From Microbacterium sp. Root166 (lineage in GTDB: Bacteria > Actinomycetota > Actinomycetes > Actinomycetales > Microbacteriaceae): a stretch of DNA of 64,000 nucleotides. The DNA lies in assembly GCF_001427145.1 (NCBI RefSeq), contig NZ_LMGL01000003.1, positions 62,001-126,000 on the forward strand. The letters run 5' to 3'. Positions 7,431-15,629 of the stretch are shown here, piece after piece. Numbering within the stretch: position 1 is the first letter of the stretch; each line of letters starts with the position of its first letter. The notes beneath the pieces were generated by a model, which was not told the DNA's origin, did no database searches, and worked only from the letters and a program-made list of their open reading frames with translations. The position numbers were made by a program, and so were the translations under genes.

Positions 7431-9344
7431 ATGCAGTTCCACCACCATGGGTACGTCTCCGGAGAGCCGCGCGTACAGGATGCGGCCGGATCGGGCATAG
7501 ATCGCCCTGCCGACCTCCCCGACGAGATGGACGTCCTCATCGTCGGCTCCGGCCCCGCCGGGATGCTGCTCGCCGCCCAGATGGCGCAGTTCCCGGACGT
7601 GGTGACCCGCATCATCGAGCGCCGCGACGGACGGCTGGTGCTCGGCCAGGCCGATGGAATCCAGCCGCGCAGCGTCGAGACGTTCCAGGCCTTCGGCTTC
7701 GCTGAGCGGATCGTCGCCGAGGCCTACAACATCGCCTACATGAACTTCTGGGGTCCGGATCCGGAGGACCCCGCCCGCATCGTTCGCACCTCGCGCACCG
7801 AGGACTACGCGTTCAAGATCAGCGAGTTCCCGCACCTGATCGTCAACCAGGCCCGGGTGCTGGACTATTTCGCCGAATCCGCGGCGAACGGGCCGGGGCG
7901 CATCGTCCCCGACTACGGCGTCGAGTTCGCCGGGCTCACCGTCCACGAACACGGCGACCACCCCGTCGAAGTCCGGGTGCGGTACACCGCGGGGGAGCGC
8001 GCCGGACAGGAGCGCACGGTCCGCGCGAAGTACGTCGCCGGGTGCGACGGCGCCCGCAGTGGCGTGCGCGAAGCGATCGGGCGCACGCACGTCGGCGGTG
8101 CCGCGCTTCACGCGTGGGGCGTCATGGACGTGCTCGTCAACACCGACTTCCCCGACTGGCGCACCAAGTGCGCGATCACCTCGCAGGCGGGCAGCATCCT
8201 GCACATCCCGCGCGAGGGCGGCTACCTCAGCCGCATGTACATCGACCTCGGTGCCGTCGCACCGGACGACGATCACCGCGTGCGTCGCACGCCCATCGAC
8301 GAGATCATCCGCCGAGCCAACGAGATCCTTCACCCCTACTCGATCGATGTGAAGGAGGTGGCCTGGCACAGCGTCTACGAGGTGGGGCACCGTGTCACCG
8401 ATGGATTCGACGACGCTCCGGAGGGATCGGGCCGCAGCCCCCGTGTGTTCCTCACCGGCGACGCCTGCCACACCCACAGCGCGAAGGCGGGGCAGGGCAT
8501 GAACGTGTCGATGCAGGACGGGTTCAACCTCGGCTGGAAGCTCGGGCACGTCCTCACCGGCCTGAGTCCCGCCTCGCTGCTGTCGACGTACTCGGCGGAG
8601 CGCATGCCGGTCGCGCAGCAGCTCATCGACTTCGACAAGGAGTGGTCCGCCCTCATGGCGCGCAAGCCGGAGGAGATCACCGACCCGCAGGATCTCGCGA
8701 CGCACTACCTCGCGACGGCCGAGTTCCCCTCCGGATTCATGACCCGGTACGGCCCGTCGATGATCGTGACGGATGCCGCGCACCAGGCTCTGGCCGCGGG
8801 ATTCCCCCTGGGCGCGCGGTTCAAATCCGTCGAGGTCGTGCGGGTGTGCGACGGCAACGCCGTGCACCTCGGCCACCACGCCAAGGCGGACGGACGCTGG
8901 CGGATCTACGCGTTCGCCGACGCATCGCCGGCGGGCGCGGAGTCGAAGCTCGCGACGTGGGCGGAGTGGCTCGCGTCACCCGAGTCGCCGGTGACCAGGC
9001 ACACGCCGCACGGCGCGGACGTCGATGCGGTCTTCGACGTGAAGGCGATCTACCAGCAGCGCTTCGAGGACGTCGACATCTCGCGCGTGCCCGACATGTT
9101 CCTGCCGCGCACCGGCCCGCTCGGCCTCATCGACTGGGAGAAGGTCTACGCCGCCGGGCCCAGCGCCTGGACGAGTGCCGACATCTTCGCCGAGCGGGAG
9201 CTCTCGCGCGACGGCGTGGTGGTCGTGGTGCGACCCGACCAGTACGTGGCGGCCATCCTGCCGCTCACGGCGACCCAGGAGCTGTCCGACTTCTTCGGCC
9301 GCACTCTGGTCGATCAGCGCGCGCTCGCGACGCGGAGTTCTTGA
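7431..9344 (+). CDS. mobA: FAD-dependent aromatic monooxygenase, 3-hydroxybenzoate 4-monooxygenase-like
   Basis: 637 residues, the length of the phenol hydroxylase/3-hydroxybenzoate 4-hydroxylase group. The start MQFHHHGY resembles Comamonas MobA (MQFHLNGF, from memory). FAD motifs: IVGSGPAGMLLAAQ (GxGxxG), VAGCDGARSGVR (DG motif) and LTGDACHTHSAKAGQGMN (GD motif). A C-terminal thioredoxin-like domain ends in VVRPDQYVAAILPL. The predicted reaction hydroxylates 3-hydroxybenzoate to protocatechuate with NAD(P)H and O2. ATG 7431 has AGGAG about 9 nt upstream. Related phenols are possible substrates. The symbol means the hydroxybenzoate enzyme, not molybdenum cofactor MobA. Confidence 0.85.
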   Translation: MQFHHHGYVSGEPRVQDAAGSGIDRPADLPDEMDVLIVGSGPAGMLLAAQMAQFPDVVTRIIERRDGRLVLGQADGIQPRSVETFQAFGFAERIVAEAYNIAYMNFWGPDPEDPARIVRTSRTEDYAFKISEFPHLIVNQARVLDYFAESAANGPGRIVPDYGVEFAGLTVHEHGDHPVEVRVRYTAGERAGQERTVRAKYVAGCDGARSGVREAIGRTHVGGAALHAWGVMDVLVNTDFPDWRTKCAITSQAGSILHIPREGGYLSRMYIDLGAVAPDDDHRVRRTPIDEIIRRANEILHPYSIDVKEVAWHSVYEVGHRVTDGFDDAPEGSGRSPRVFLTGDACHTHSAKAGQGMNVSMQDGFNLGWKLGHVLTGLSPASLLSTYSAERMPVAQQLIDFDKEWSALMARKPEEITDPQDLATHYLATAEFPSGFMTRYGPSMIVTDAAHQALAAGFPLGARFKSVEVVRVCDGNAVHLGHHAKADGRWRIYAFADASPAGAESKLATWAEWLASPESPVTRHTPHGADVDAVFDVKAIYQQRFEDVDISRVPDMFLPRTGPLGLIDWEKVYAAGPSAWTSADIFAERELSRDGVVVVVRPDQYVAAILPLTATQELSDFFGRTLVDQRALATRSS

Positions 9345-9349
9345 GTGTC

Positions 9350-9371
9350 CGCGGGGGAGCGTTCAACCCCC
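9350..9371 (+). terminator. Hairpin downstream of the monooxygenase gene
   Basis: CGGGGG (9350-9355 area) and CCCCCG (9366-9371) form a short GC stem with a roughly 10-nt loop, a few bases after the stop. There is no U-tract. It is a plausible but weak terminator. Confidence 0.4.
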
Positions 9372-9440
9372 GAGCTGTACATCACGTATACCGGCCGCGT
9401 TCGTGGCCACCGGGCAGAATAGCCCGGACGCAACGACGAC

Positions 9441-9456
9441 GGATGCCGCGGCATCC
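9441..9456. repeat. Perfect palindrome GGATGCCGCGGCATCC
   Basis: A 16-bp perfect inverted repeat just upstream of the ALDH gene (start 9479). Its half GGATGCC recurs throughout the window in genes and terminators. It may act as a terminator/processing hairpin in the 5' leader or be one instance of a genome-wide word. Confidence 0.6.
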
Positions 9457-9478
9457 GTCCATCGACGAGGGAGTTCCC

Positions 9479-10951
9479 GTGACCGAGAACCGTGAGACCG
9501 CGCTGCTGGAGTCCGTCCCGGACGGCCTGTTCATCGGCGGCGAGTGGCGCCCGGCGGCGGGGGGCAAGACGCTCAAGGTCTACGACCCCTCCAACGGCGC
9601 CGTCGTGAAGGAGATCGCGGATGCCTCCCCCGAGGACGGCACCGCGGCCCTCGACGCGGCCGTCGACGCGTTCCCGGCGTGGGCGGCGACCCCGGCGCGC
9701 GAGCGGGCCGAGATCCTCCGCCGCGCCTTCGACCTGCTGCAGGAGCGCAAGGAGGAATTCGCGCTCCTCATGACGATCGAGATGGGCAAGCCTCTGGCCG
9801 AGGCGCGTGGCGAGGTCGCCTACGGCGGTGAGTTCCTCCGCTGGTTCAGCGAGGAGACCGCCCGCGTGCAGGGGCGCTACGGCGCGAACCCCGAGGGCAC
9901 CGGCCGCATGATCGTGTCGCAGCACCCGGTCGGCCCGTGCTTCCTCATCACGCCCTGGAACTTCCCGCTGGCCATGGCGACCCGCAAGATCGCGCCCGCG
10001 CTCGCCGCCGGCTGCACGGTGGTCATCAAGCCCGCCGAGCTCACGCCGCTCACAACGCTCGCGTTTGCGAAGCTGCTCGAGGACGCCGGTCTGCCCAAGG
10101 GCGTCGTGAACGTGTTCACGACCTCGACCTCGGGCGCCGTGTCGGAGCCGATCATCCGCGACCCGCGGCTGCGCAAGCTCTCGTTCACCGGCTCGACGCA
10201 GGTCGGGCAGCGCCTGCTCGAGCAGGCCGCGCAGGGCGTGATCCGCACCTCGATGGAGCTCGGCGGCAACGCCCCGTTCGTCGTGTTCGACGACGCCGAC
10301 CTCGACAAGGCGGTCGACGGTGCCATGCTCGCGAAGTTCCGCAACATCGGCCAGGCGTGCACGGCGGCGAACCGGTTCATCGTGCAGCGCTCGGTGGCAG
10401 AAGAGTTCGCGCGCCGGGTGACCGAGCGGGTGCAGGGCATGAAGATCGGCCGCGGCACCGAAGACGGCGTGACCATCGGCCCGCTCATCAACCAGGCGGC
10501 CGTCGACAAGGCGCGCACCCTCGTCGACGACGCCGTCCAGCGCGGCGCGTCGGTGCAGACCGGCGGCAAGGAGCTCGAGGGCGAGGGCACGTTCTACGAG
10601 CCCACGGTGGTGACCGACGTGCGGCCGGGCAGCGACATCCTCCGCGAGGAGATCTTCGGCCCGGTGCTGGCGATCATCCCGTTCGACGACGAGGACGACG
10701 CGGTGCGCATCGCCAACGACACCGAGTACGGACTGGTCTCGTACGTGTTCACCGAGAGCCTCGCCCGCGGGCAGCGGATGATCGAGCGGCTCGAGACCGG
10801 GATGATGGGCCTCAACGTCGGGGTCGTGTCCAACGCGGCGGCGCCGTTCGGCGGGTGGAAGATGTCGGGGCTCGGCCGCGAGGGCGGTGCCGAGGGCATC
10901 CACGAGTACCTGCAGACGAAGTACACGCTCACGGCGAACCCCTTCGCCTGA
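9479..10951 (+). CDS. gabD: Aldehyde dehydrogenase, succinate-semialdehyde dehydrogenase-like
   Basis: 490 residues from a GTG with GAGGGAG 5-6 nt upstream. Family marks: TPWNFPLAMATRKIAPALAAG, FTGSTQVGQ, the general-base Glu in MELGGNAP, the nucleophile Cys in GQACTAANR, and EIFGPV near the end (the first motif is at about residues 160-180). Layout and length match NAD(P)-dependent succinate-semialdehyde dehydrogenases. In this aromatic neighbourhood another aldehyde is possible. It is not linked to a gabT aminotransferase here, so the gabA-shunt role is unproven. Confidence 0.8.
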   Translation: MTENRETALLESVPDGLFIGGEWRPAAGGKTLKVYDPSNGAVVKEIADASPEDGTAALDAAVDAFPAWAATPARERAEILRRAFDLLQERKEEFALLMTIEMGKPLAEARGEVAYGGEFLRWFSEETARVQGRYGANPEGTGRMIVSQHPVGPCFLITPWNFPLAMATRKIAPALAAGCTVVIKPAELTPLTTLAFAKLLEDAGLPKGVVNVFTTSTSGAVSEPIIRDPRLRKLSFTGSTQVGQRLLEQAAQGVIRTSMELGGNAPFVVFDDADLDKAVDGAMLAKFRNIGQACTAANRFIVQRSVAEEFARRVTERVQGMKIGRGTEDGVTIGPLINQAAVDKARTLVDDAVQRGASVQTGGKELEGEGTFYEPTVVTDVRPGSDILREEIFGPVLAIIPFDDEDDAVRIANDTEYGLVSYVFTESLARGQRMIERLETGMMGLNVGVVSNAAAPFGGWKMSGLGREGGAEGIHEYLQTKYTLTANPFA

Positions 10952-10965
10952 CCGCGGTCGAGTCC

Positions 10966-11018
10966 ATCTGTGCGAAATCGCCGCTCGCGCCTGCCGCGAG
11001 ACGCCGACTCGCACAGAT
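10966..11018. repeat. Long interrupted palindrome after the ALDH gene
   Basis: Arms ATCTGTGCGA (10966-10975) and TCGCACAGAT (11009-11018) are perfectly complementary, and a nested stem CTCGCG (10984-10989)/CGCGAG (10995-11000) caps the loop. It is a probable terminator between two co-directional genes, similar in plan to 4121-4210 and 47416-47472. Confidence 0.65.
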
Positions 11019-11061
11019 AGGCGGCGGTGCGCGTGTCGGCACGCCACGCCATGATGGGGGC

Positions 11062-12144
11062 ATGATCCCCGTCGCGACCCTCCGTGAAGAGCGGCTCCGG
11101 TCGCATCGGCTGAGCGCTCCGGCGCCCACCGTCGCAGACGCCGCGTCGCACATGCTGGCGACGCAGGCGCAGGAGTTCTGGGGCGGCCGCTGGGCGATCG
11201 CCTCGCGCACGGCGGGCACCCCGACGGTCCGCGATGTCGACGCGGCCTTCGACCGCGGCGAGATCGTGCGGTCGTGGACCCAGCGCGGCACCATCCACCT
11301 GCTTCCGGCGCGCGACCTCGCCTGGGTGCTCTCGATCACCGGTGAGCGTCAGAGCAGGCAGGCCGCGGCCGTCAGGCGGGCCGAGAACATCGACGACGCC
11401 GAGATGGCCCGCGCCGAGCGGCTGGCCCGCGGCGCGCTCGCCGGCGGCAACAGGCTGACGCGGAAAGAGCTGTTCGACGTCTTCGAGGCGGGCGGCGTGA
11501 GCACGGCGAAGCAGCGGGGCTACCACCTGCTCGTGTCGCTGTGCCTTCGTGCGATCGTGTGCCAGGGCCCCGTGGTGCCGCGCGAGAGCGGTCCGACGCG
11601 CGAGCAGTACCTGGTCCTCACCGAGGAGTGGGTGACGGATGCCGTGACCCCGGCCGACCCTCACGCCGAGCTCTTCTGCCGGTTCATCGACTCGCACGGC
11701 CCCGCCGGCGTGCGCGACTTCGCGTGGTGGACCGGGCTGCCGCTCGGGGTATCGCGGGCCGCGGCGGAAGCGGCATCCGATCGACTGGTGCTCGTCGACG
11801 ACGAGCCCGAGCCGCAGTACCTCGCCGCCGGTGCCCGCCCCGAGGTCGACCCGGCCGCGCCTCCGGTGCTCGCGCTCCCGCCGTTCGAGGAGTACTACCT
11901 GTCGTACGCCGACCGCTCGGTGCCGTGCGCGCCCGAGTTCCTCACCGCCATCGGTCCGAGCATGAACGGCATCGTCCGGCCGATCCTCGTCGCGCGAGGG
12001 GAGGCGATCGGCGTGTGGACCCATTCGGTGGCGGTCGGACGCCACGCGGACCACCCGATACCCGAGCTCTTCTCGACGGATGCCGCGACCGACGAGGAGG
12101 TCGCGGCCGCGCTCGCGCGATACCGCGACTTCATCACGGCGTGA
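11062..12144 (+). CDS. Winged-helix DNA-binding protein (HTH_42 / AlkZ-YcaQ-like family)
   Basis: 360 residues with the pattern of the HTH_42 superfamily: HMLATQAQEFWGGRWAI near the start, then RSWTQRGTIHLLPARDLAW, and VLALPPFEEYYLSYADR near the C-terminus. Members include the AlkZ/AlkX DNA glycosylases that unhook alkylated or crosslinked DNA, but many homologues are uncharacterised. The conserved Gln in TQRG lies in the region that in AlkZ carries the catalytic Q-x-Q/D motif. I cannot say whether this one is active. ATG 11062 follows GGGGG closely. An ATG at 11051 is out of frame. Confidence 0.7.
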   Translation: MIPVATLREERLRSHRLSAPAPTVADAASHMLATQAQEFWGGRWAIASRTAGTPTVRDVDAAFDRGEIVRSWTQRGTIHLLPARDLAWVLSITGERQSRQAAAVRRAENIDDAEMARAERLARGALAGGNRLTRKELFDVFEAGGVSTAKQRGYHLLVSLCLRAIVCQGPVVPRESGPTREQYLVLTEEWVTDAVTPADPHAELFCRFIDSHGPAGVRDFAWWTGLPLGVSRAAAEAASDRLVLVDDEPEPQYLAAGARPEVDPAAPPVLALPPFEEYYLSYADRSVPCAPEFLTAIGPSMNGIVRPILVARGEAIGVWTHSVAVGRHADHPIPELFSTDAATDEEVAAALARYRDFITA

Positions 12145-12244
12145 TCACGACCTGATCACGACATATGCCGGTCGCGGTACATCGTTACCCGACCGACACC
12201 GGCCTCCCAGTGAGACCGCAGGTTTCGCCCAATACCTTGTGCGC

Positions 12245-13243
12245 ATGAATCACCTCGCCGTGAACGAAGCATCTTCCCCGCGGCGCCCCCGCGCCCCGCG
12301 CTCGACCGCCTTCGTCTCCCTCGCGCTGATCGCCCTCGGAGTGGTGGGCTGCTCTGCCGGCGGAGGTTCGTCGGCCGATGAGGCGGGCGACTTCTCTTCC
12401 GAGGTCCAGGGTTCGGGCGGCCGCGAGGACGCCGACGCCGCCGCCGAATCCGAGGGTGAGAGCGATGAGCCCCGCGTCGTGATCATCGACGGCACGATGA
12501 CCATCGTCGTCGACGACGTGACCGAGGCCACGAACGCCGCGATCGAGATCGTCGATACCGCCGAGGGCAGAATCGACGGACGCCAGGAGTACAGCGGCGG
12601 GGGAGACGGCGGCTCCGCCTACAGCACCATGGTCCTGCGCATCCCCGCGGAGTCGCTCGACGGTGCCATCGCCGAACTGCGCGCCCTCGGGACGGTGGAG
12701 TCGGTCGAAACGGCGACCACCGACGTGACCTCCGATGTGGAAGACGTCGACTCGCGCATCGCCGGCCTCCAGTCGACGATCGCCCGGCTGCAGTCCTTCC
12801 AGGCGGAGGCGACCTCGGTGTCGGATCTGCTGACGATCGAGGCTGAGATCGCCACGCGACAGACCGAGCTGGAGAGCAGCCTCACGCGTCAGGCCGCGTA
12901 CGCCGACCAGATCTCGTACTCCACGCTCACGCTGACCCTGCAGTCCGAGCCGGCGCCGATCCAGCCGGAGGCCACCGGCCCCGACTCCTTCTGGAGCGGT
13001 CTCGGCGTGGGGTGGACATCGCTGATGACCTTCCTCGGCGGCCTTGCGATCATCCTCGGGGTGGCGCTGCCGTGGCTGGTCGGAATCGGCCTTCTCACGG
13101 CGGCGATCATCCTCATCGTGCGGGGGATCGGACGGCGACGCGCGAAGCGGCAGCCGGCCCCGCCGGCACCGCCGATGACCGCCATGCGCCAGGACGACCC
13201 GGCCGCTCCGGTGGGAGCGGGAAGCATGCCGCCCGCCCCTTGA
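12245..13243 (+). CDS. DUF4349 lipoprotein with C-terminal membrane helix
   Basis: 332 residues. A Sec lipoprotein signal is seen in the first ~34 residues (STAFVSLALIALGVVGC, Cys as lipidation site). An acidic low-complexity linker follows, then a DUF4349 domain (about residues 75-245) with a coiled-coil hairpin around SRIAGLQSTIARLQSFQ and ISYSTLTLTLQSE, and a transmembrane helix (about 260-300) followed by a basic Pro-rich tail. Family function is unknown. The ATG sits 6 nt after TACCTT (12233-12238), which fits a leaderless transcript. Confidence 0.85.
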   Translation: MNHLAVNEASSPRRPRAPRSTAFVSLALIALGVVGCSAGGGSSADEAGDFSSEVQGSGGREDADAAAESEGESDEPRVVIIDGTMTIVVDDVTEATNAAIEIVDTAEGRIDGRQEYSGGGDGGSAYSTMVLRIPAESLDGAIAELRALGTVESVETATTDVTSDVEDVDSRIAGLQSTIARLQSFQAEATSVSDLLTIEAEIATRQTELESSLTRQAAYADQISYSTLTLTLQSEPAPIQPEATGPDSFWSGLGVGWTSLMTFLGGLAIILGVALPWLVGIGLLTAAIILIVRGIGRRRAKRQPAPPAPPMTAMRQDDPAAPVGAGSMPPAP

Positions 13244-13256
13244 CGCCCGAGGCGAT

Positions 13257-13285
13257 TTGGACGGACCCGCCCGGTCACGTAGACT
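13257..13285 (+). promoter_or_regulatory. Promoter of the rplJ-rplL operon
   Basis: TTGGAC (13257-13262) and TAGACT (13280-13285) are separated by 17 nt, a good housekeeping-sigma promoter. The transcript would start near 13292, giving a leader of about 220 nt before rplJ. Confidence 0.7.
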
Positions 13286-13291
13286 CGTGGC

Positions 13292-13505
13292 AACCGAAGA
13301 CCGCCGGTCATCAGCGTGCGCGCAAGCGCACATGATCGAAGCACTGCATCGCAGGGGCCCGCGCAGGACACGAACGTTACGGCGAAAGCCGATTTCCGCT
13401 CCGTGCGCTTGCGCCGGGGCGTTTTGTTTTGCCGTGTGAGACAGATGAGCGGATGTCGAGGCCGACGCCCCGCCATCGCGGTGCGTCACGTAGACCACAA
13501 GGAGT
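13292..13505 (+). ncRNA. Ribosomal protein L10 leader (autoregulatory mRNA structure)
   Basis: The leader before rplJ contains CGAAGACCGCCGG, typical of actinobacterial L10 leaders. A local hairpin GTGCGC-GCAA-GCGCAC (13316-13331) competes with a long-range helix: 13320-13331 is perfectly complementary over 12 nt to 13403-13414 (GTGCGCTTGCGC). Six bases later comes GTTTTGTTTT (13421-13430), as at an intrinsic terminator. L10(L12)4 binding probably selects between the folds. The exact Rfam boundaries are not determinable here. Confidence 0.75.
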
Positions 13506-13509
13506 GACC

Positions 13510-13998
13510 ATGGCGCAGAAGGAAGCATCGGTCGCCGAGCTCACGAAGAACTTCGAGAACTCGAACGCCGTTCTGCTGACCGAGTACCGCGGTCTGACGG
13601 TTGCCCAGCTCAAGCAGCTGCGCAACAGCATGCGTCAGGACGCGGAATACGCCGTGGTGAAGAACACGCTGACCAAGATCGCCGCGAACAACGCGGGGAT
13701 CACGTCGCTGGACGACGACCTCAAGGGTCCGTCGGCTGTGGCGTTCGTGCACGGTGACTTCGTCGCCGCTGCGAAGGCGCTGCGTGACTTTGCCAAGGCA
13801 AACCCGCTTCTGGTGATCAAGGGCGGCGTGTTCGAGGGCAACTCCCTCAGCGCCGACGAGGTCAACAAGTACGCCTCGCTCGAGAGCCGTGAGGTTCTGC
13901 TGGCGAAGGCGGCGGGCATGATGAAGGCGACGATGGGCAAGGCTGCGGCCACCATCGACGCGCTTCGCGAAAAGCTGGAGACCGCCGAGGCCGCGTAA
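13510..13998 (+). CDS. rplJ: 50S ribosomal protein L10
   Basis: 162 residues. L10 forms the base of the ribosomal stalk, binding 23S rRNA and L7/L12 dimers through its C-terminal helix. Recognised from [43 protein letters not shown] and the helical C-terminus. ATG 13510 has AAGGAG 5-6 nt upstream. It is the first gene of a two-gene operon with rplL. rplK-rplA are not adjacent. Confidence 0.98.
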   Translation: MAQKEASVAELTKNFENSNAVLLTEYRGLTVAQLKQLRNSMRQDAEYAVVKNTLTKIAANNAGITSLDDDLKGPSAVAFVHGDFVAAAKALRDFAKANPLLVIKGGVFEGNSLSADEVNKYASLESREVLLAKAAGMMKATMGKAAATIDALREKLETAEAA

Positions 13999-14046
13999 GC
14001 GACCGGCGATCCCTTTCACAAACCCCATCAACGTAGGAGAAACATC

Positions 14047-14430
14047 ATGGCGAAGCTCACCACTGAGGAACTGCTCCAGCAGTTCGCCGACCTGACCCTC
14101 ATCGAGCTCAGCGAGTTCGTGAAGGCGTTCGAGGAGAAGTTCGACGTCACCGCTGCCGCCCCCGTCGCCGTTGCCGGCGCTGCTGGTGGCGCGGGTGCCG
14201 CTGAGGCCGAGGAGGAGAAGGACTCGTTCGACGTCATCCTCGAGGCTGCCGGCGACAAGAAGATCCAGGTCATCAAGACGGTCCGCGAGCTCACCTCGCT
14301 CGGCCTCGGCGAGGCCAAGGCTGTCGTCGACGGTGCCCCGAAGGCCGTCCTCGAGGGCGTCAACAAGGAAGCCGCCGAGAAGGCTCAGGCCGCTCTGCAG
14401 GAGGCTGGCGCGACGGTTACCCTCAAGTAA
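14047..14430 (+). CDS. rplL: 50S ribosomal protein L7/L12
   Basis: 127 residues. The N-terminal dimerisation helices ([19 protein letters not shown]), the Ala/Gly hinge (residues about 38-55) and the C-terminal domain with [19 protein letters not shown] and GATVTLK are all typical. It forms the flexible stalk that recruits translation GTPases. A strong AGGAGA lies 5-6 nt before the start. Usually several-fold more abundant than L10, consistent with the separate strong ribosome site. Confidence 0.99.
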   Translation: MAKLTTEELLQQFADLTLIELSEFVKAFEEKFDVTAAAPVAVAGAAGGAGAAEAEEEKDSFDVILEAAGDKKIQVIKTVRELTSLGLGEAKAVVDGAPKAVLEGVNKEAAEKAQAALQEAGATVTLK

Positions 14431-14444
14431 TCTCGTTCTTCCCC

Positions 14445-14476
14445 GAAGGCCCCGGATGCATGCATCCGGGGCCTTC
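14445..14476 (+). terminator. Terminator of the rplJ-rplL operon
   Basis: A perfect 16-bp palindrome: GAAGGCCCCGGATGCA (14445-14460) followed directly by its complement TGCATCCGGGGCCTTC (14461-14476), then GTCGTTC. It is the strongest terminator-like structure in the window. Confidence 0.9.
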
Positions 14477-14555
14477 GTCGTTCATCCGCAACGTGTTCTG
14501 CGAATGCCCTTTCTCGATTCGTGCGCGTAGATCTCATTGATTTTCCGCACAACTG

Positions 14556-14584
14556 TTGCGCCACCGCATCCGGCCTGTTAGAAA
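14556..14584 (+). promoter_or_regulatory. Promoter of the first sugar ABC cassette
   Basis: TTGCGC (14556-14561) and TAGAAA (14579-14584) are separated by 17 nt. The predicted start (~14591) falls in the palindrome at 14589-14608. Confidence 0.55.
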
Positions 14585-14588
14585 TAGG

Positions 14589-14608
14589 AGCGCATTCGAG
14601 AATGCGCT
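14589..14608. promoter_or_regulatory. Operator-like palindrome overlapping the predicted start site
   Basis: AGCGCATTC (14589-14597), two bases, GAATGCGCT (14600-14608): a 20-bp inverted repeat that would cover +1 of the promoter upstream. A LacI-type repressor is the obvious candidate. The LacI-DUF6807 protein is encoded at the end of the same cluster. Confidence 0.55.
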
Positions 14609-14643
14609 TTCTCACATCGAAGACGATGAACCGGAGGATCACG

Positions 14644-14706
14644 GTGACGACGACGCACCGCCACGAGCAACGGCCCTCACGCGCCGACCGCGTGGCAGCC
14701 GCATGA
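14644..14706 (+). CDS. Short upstream ORF coupled to the sugar permease
   Basis: A 20-codon ORF (VTTTHRHEQRPSRADRVAAA) with an excellent GGAGG exactly 6 nt before its GTG. Its TGA (14704-14706) overlaps the ATG of the permease (14703) as ATGA. The permease ATG has no Shine-Dalgarno of its own, so ribosomes finishing this ORF probably start the permease. It could alternatively be the true N-terminus of the permease shifted by a frameshift. Confidence 0.55.
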   Translation: MTTTHRHEQRPSRADRVAAA

Positions 14707-15629
14707 GTGCGGTCAGCGAGCTCGGCAAGCTCAAGAACGTCAAGGACGACGGCAAGAAGCAGAACAAGGCCGCCTATCTCTTCCTGCTCCCGTGGTTCGT
14801 CGGGCTGGTGCTCGTCACCATCGGGCCGATGGTGGCCTCGTTCGGGCTCTCGTTCACGCGCTACAACCTGCTGAGCCCCCCGAAGTGGATCGGCTTCCAG
14901 AACTACGCGCGGATGTGGGAGGACGAGCGCCTCCACACGGCGCTGCAGGTGACGTTCACCTATGTGTTCGTCTCGCTTCCGCTGCAGCTCGCCGCCGCGC
15001 TCTTCCTGGCGCTCGTGCTCGACCGCGGCCTTCGCGGTCTGGCGTTCTACCGCTCGGCCTTCTACCTGCCGTCGCTGCTGGGCGCCAGCGTCGCCATCGC
15101 GATCCTGTGGCGCCAGATCTTCGGGATCGACGGCCTGGTCAACCAGGTGCTGCGGATGTTCGGCATCGAGGGACAGGGGTGGATCTCCAACCCCGACACG
15201 GCGCTCGGCACGCTGATCATCCTGAACGTGTGGACCTTCGGCTCGCCGATGGTGATCTTCCTGGCCGGGCTCCGGCAGATCCCGACGATGTACTACGAGG
15301 CCGCGTCGGTCGACGGGGCGAGCCGCCGCCAGCAGCTGCTGCGGATCACGATCCCGCTGCTGACGCCGATCATCTTCTTCAACGCCGTGCTCCAGCTGAT
15401 CGGCACCTTCCAGTCCTTCACGCAGGCGTACATCGTCTCGGGCGGCACCGGCGGACCGGTCGACTCGACCCTCTTCTACACGCTGTACCTGTATCAGCAG
15501 GGCTTCACCAACTACAACATGGGCTACGCGTCGGCGATGGCATGGCTCCTGCTCATCATCATCGCCGTGCTCACCGTCCTGATGTTCTGGACCTCGAGGT
15601 ATTGGGTTTTCTACGATGACCAGGATTGA
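14703..15629 (+). CDS. Carbohydrate ABC transporter permease (MalF type)
   Basis: 308 residues with six predicted membrane helices beginning at AAYLFLLPWFVGLVLVTIGP (residues about 22-41). The ATPase-contact EAA loop is visible as EAASVDGASRRQQL. It pairs with the next gene (MalG type) and the binding protein at 16632 to form a CUT1 importer for a sugar or oligosaccharide. No ATPase gene is adjacent, so a shared MsiK-like ATPase elsewhere is likely. The start depends on coupling to the short ORF at 14644. Confidence 0.9.
   Translation: MSAVSELGKLKNVKDDGKKQNKAAYLFLLPWFVGLVLVTIGPMVASFGLSFTRYNLLSPPKWIGFQNYARMWEDERLHTALQVTFTYVFVSLPLQLAAALFLALVLDRGLRGLAFYRSAFYLPSLLGASVAIAILWRQIFGIDGLVNQVLRMFGIEGQGWISNPDTALGTLIILNVWTFGSPMVIFLAGLRQIPTMYYEAASVDGASRRQQLLRITIPLLTPIIFFNAVLQLIGTFQSFTQAYIVSGGTGGPVDSTLFYTLYLYQQGFTNYNMGYASAMAWLLLIIIAVLTVLMFWTSRYWVFYDDQD

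Noticed and set aside
14556..14702. N-terminal extension of the first sugar permease from ATG 14556
   Set aside because: The extension (Arg/Asp/Glu/His rich) lacks coding bias and overlaps the promoter and palindrome; the ATGA-coupled start at 14703 fits better.
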